A DNA stretch of 15,322 nt, from NCBI GenBank assembly GCA_047975785.1, contig JBKEEC010000112.1:1-15322 (forward strand), written 5' to 3'. The stretch comes from JACXVD01 sp047975785. Lineage in GTDB: Bacteria; Pseudomonadota; Alphaproteobacteria; Sphingomonadales; Sphingomonadaceae. Below the pieces are notes generated by a model, which saw only the letters and a list, made by a program, of their open reading frames with translations, was not told the origin of the DNA and ran no database searches. The position numbers and the translations under genes are program-made. Of this stretch, positions 15,272-15,322 are shown piece by piece. How positions within the stretch are numbered: the first letter of the stretch is position 1; the number at the start of each line of letters is the position of its first letter.

Positions 15272-15322
15272 ATGTCCCCATCGCGCATTCCTCCCCTGAC
15301 CTCTCTCCGTACTTTTGAGGCT
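15272..15322 (+). CDS. LysR-type regulator, GcvA-like (only first 17 codons in window)
   Basis: The ATG at 15272 follows GAGAGA and opens MSPSRIPPLTSLRTFEA, which matches the start of GcvA-type LysR regulators (PPL..LR.FEA before the first HTH helix). The frame is open to the window edge. Divergence from the acyl-CoA dehydrogenase and the T-N11-A box between them support the call. Only 17 residues are visible, so confidence is moderate. Confidence 0.65.
   Translation, partial: MSPSRIPPLTSLRTFEA

Noticed and set aside
15063..15281. 72-residue open frame on the minus strand in the right-hand promoter gap
   Set aside because: It overlaps the T-N11-A box and the LysR-type start, and shows no family resemblance.
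1..15322. CRISPR array, insertion sequences, tRNA or attachment sites
   Set aside because: No regular direct repeats, transposase-like protein, tRNA cloverleaf or duplicated ends were recognised by eye.

Overview
The window reads as an accessory catabolic region of an alphaproteobacterium, most likely a sphingomonad. That placement is inference from style: a TonB-dependent receptor with an EIIVSARKR-type TonB box beside catabolic genes, GAGG/GGAG ribosome binding sites, and a MobA-type 3-hydroxybenzoate hydroxylase. I see no rRNA, tRNA, CRISPR array, insertion sequence or phage gene. All genes look chromosomal and densely packed.

Left block (1-6726, all minus strand; transcription runs right to left). 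An MFS transporter (5575-6726) is followed by a TonB-dependent receptor (2931-5402), a thiolase-fold protein (1661-2782), a DUF35 OB-fold partner (1257-1664, ATGA overlap with the thiolase) and an aldehyde dehydrogenase cut by the left edge (1-1193). The thiolase-fold protein lacks the thiolase cysteine. It carries the Tyr pair expected of Ltp2-type retro-aldolases, so it and DUF35 probably form a C-C cleaving aldolase whose aldehyde product could feed the dehydrogenase.

Middle block (6905-8775). A LysR-type regulator (minus) is divergent from an orphan CmcJ/NvfI-family putative Fe(II)/2-oxoglutarate oxygenase (plus). Their 98-bp intergenic region holds two almost concentric inverted repeats.

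mob block (8921-12357). A MarR-family regulator (minus, mobR-like) is divergent from mobA, 3-hydroxybenzoate 4-monooxygenase, followed 30 bp later by an SDR dehydrogenase. The 308-bp intergenic region contains a striking pair of 21-bp elements in inverted orientation (20 of 21 matching, centres 42 bp apart) that bracket a TTGACA box. It is very likely the operator of the MarR regulator.

Right block (12406-15322). An acyl-CoA dehydrogenase (minus) is followed by a decayed family III CoA-transferase pseudogene and a zinc-free MDR oxidoreductase that starts at TTG. Divergent from the acyl-CoA dehydrogenase, the first 17 codons of a second, GcvA-like LysR regulator run off the right edge, with a textbook T-N11-A box between them.

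Working together (inference): uptake through TonB receptor and MFS, CoA-level oxidation by the acyl-CoA dehydrogenase, retro-aldol chain shortening by thiolase/DUF35, oxidation of the released aldehyde, then ring hydroxylation by MobA to protocatechuate. This would be a route for a meta-hydroxylated aromatic with a side chain. The CoA-activating transferase is broken here, and no CoA ligase, hydratase or ring-cleavage dioxygenase lies in the window, so the route is a hypothesis only.
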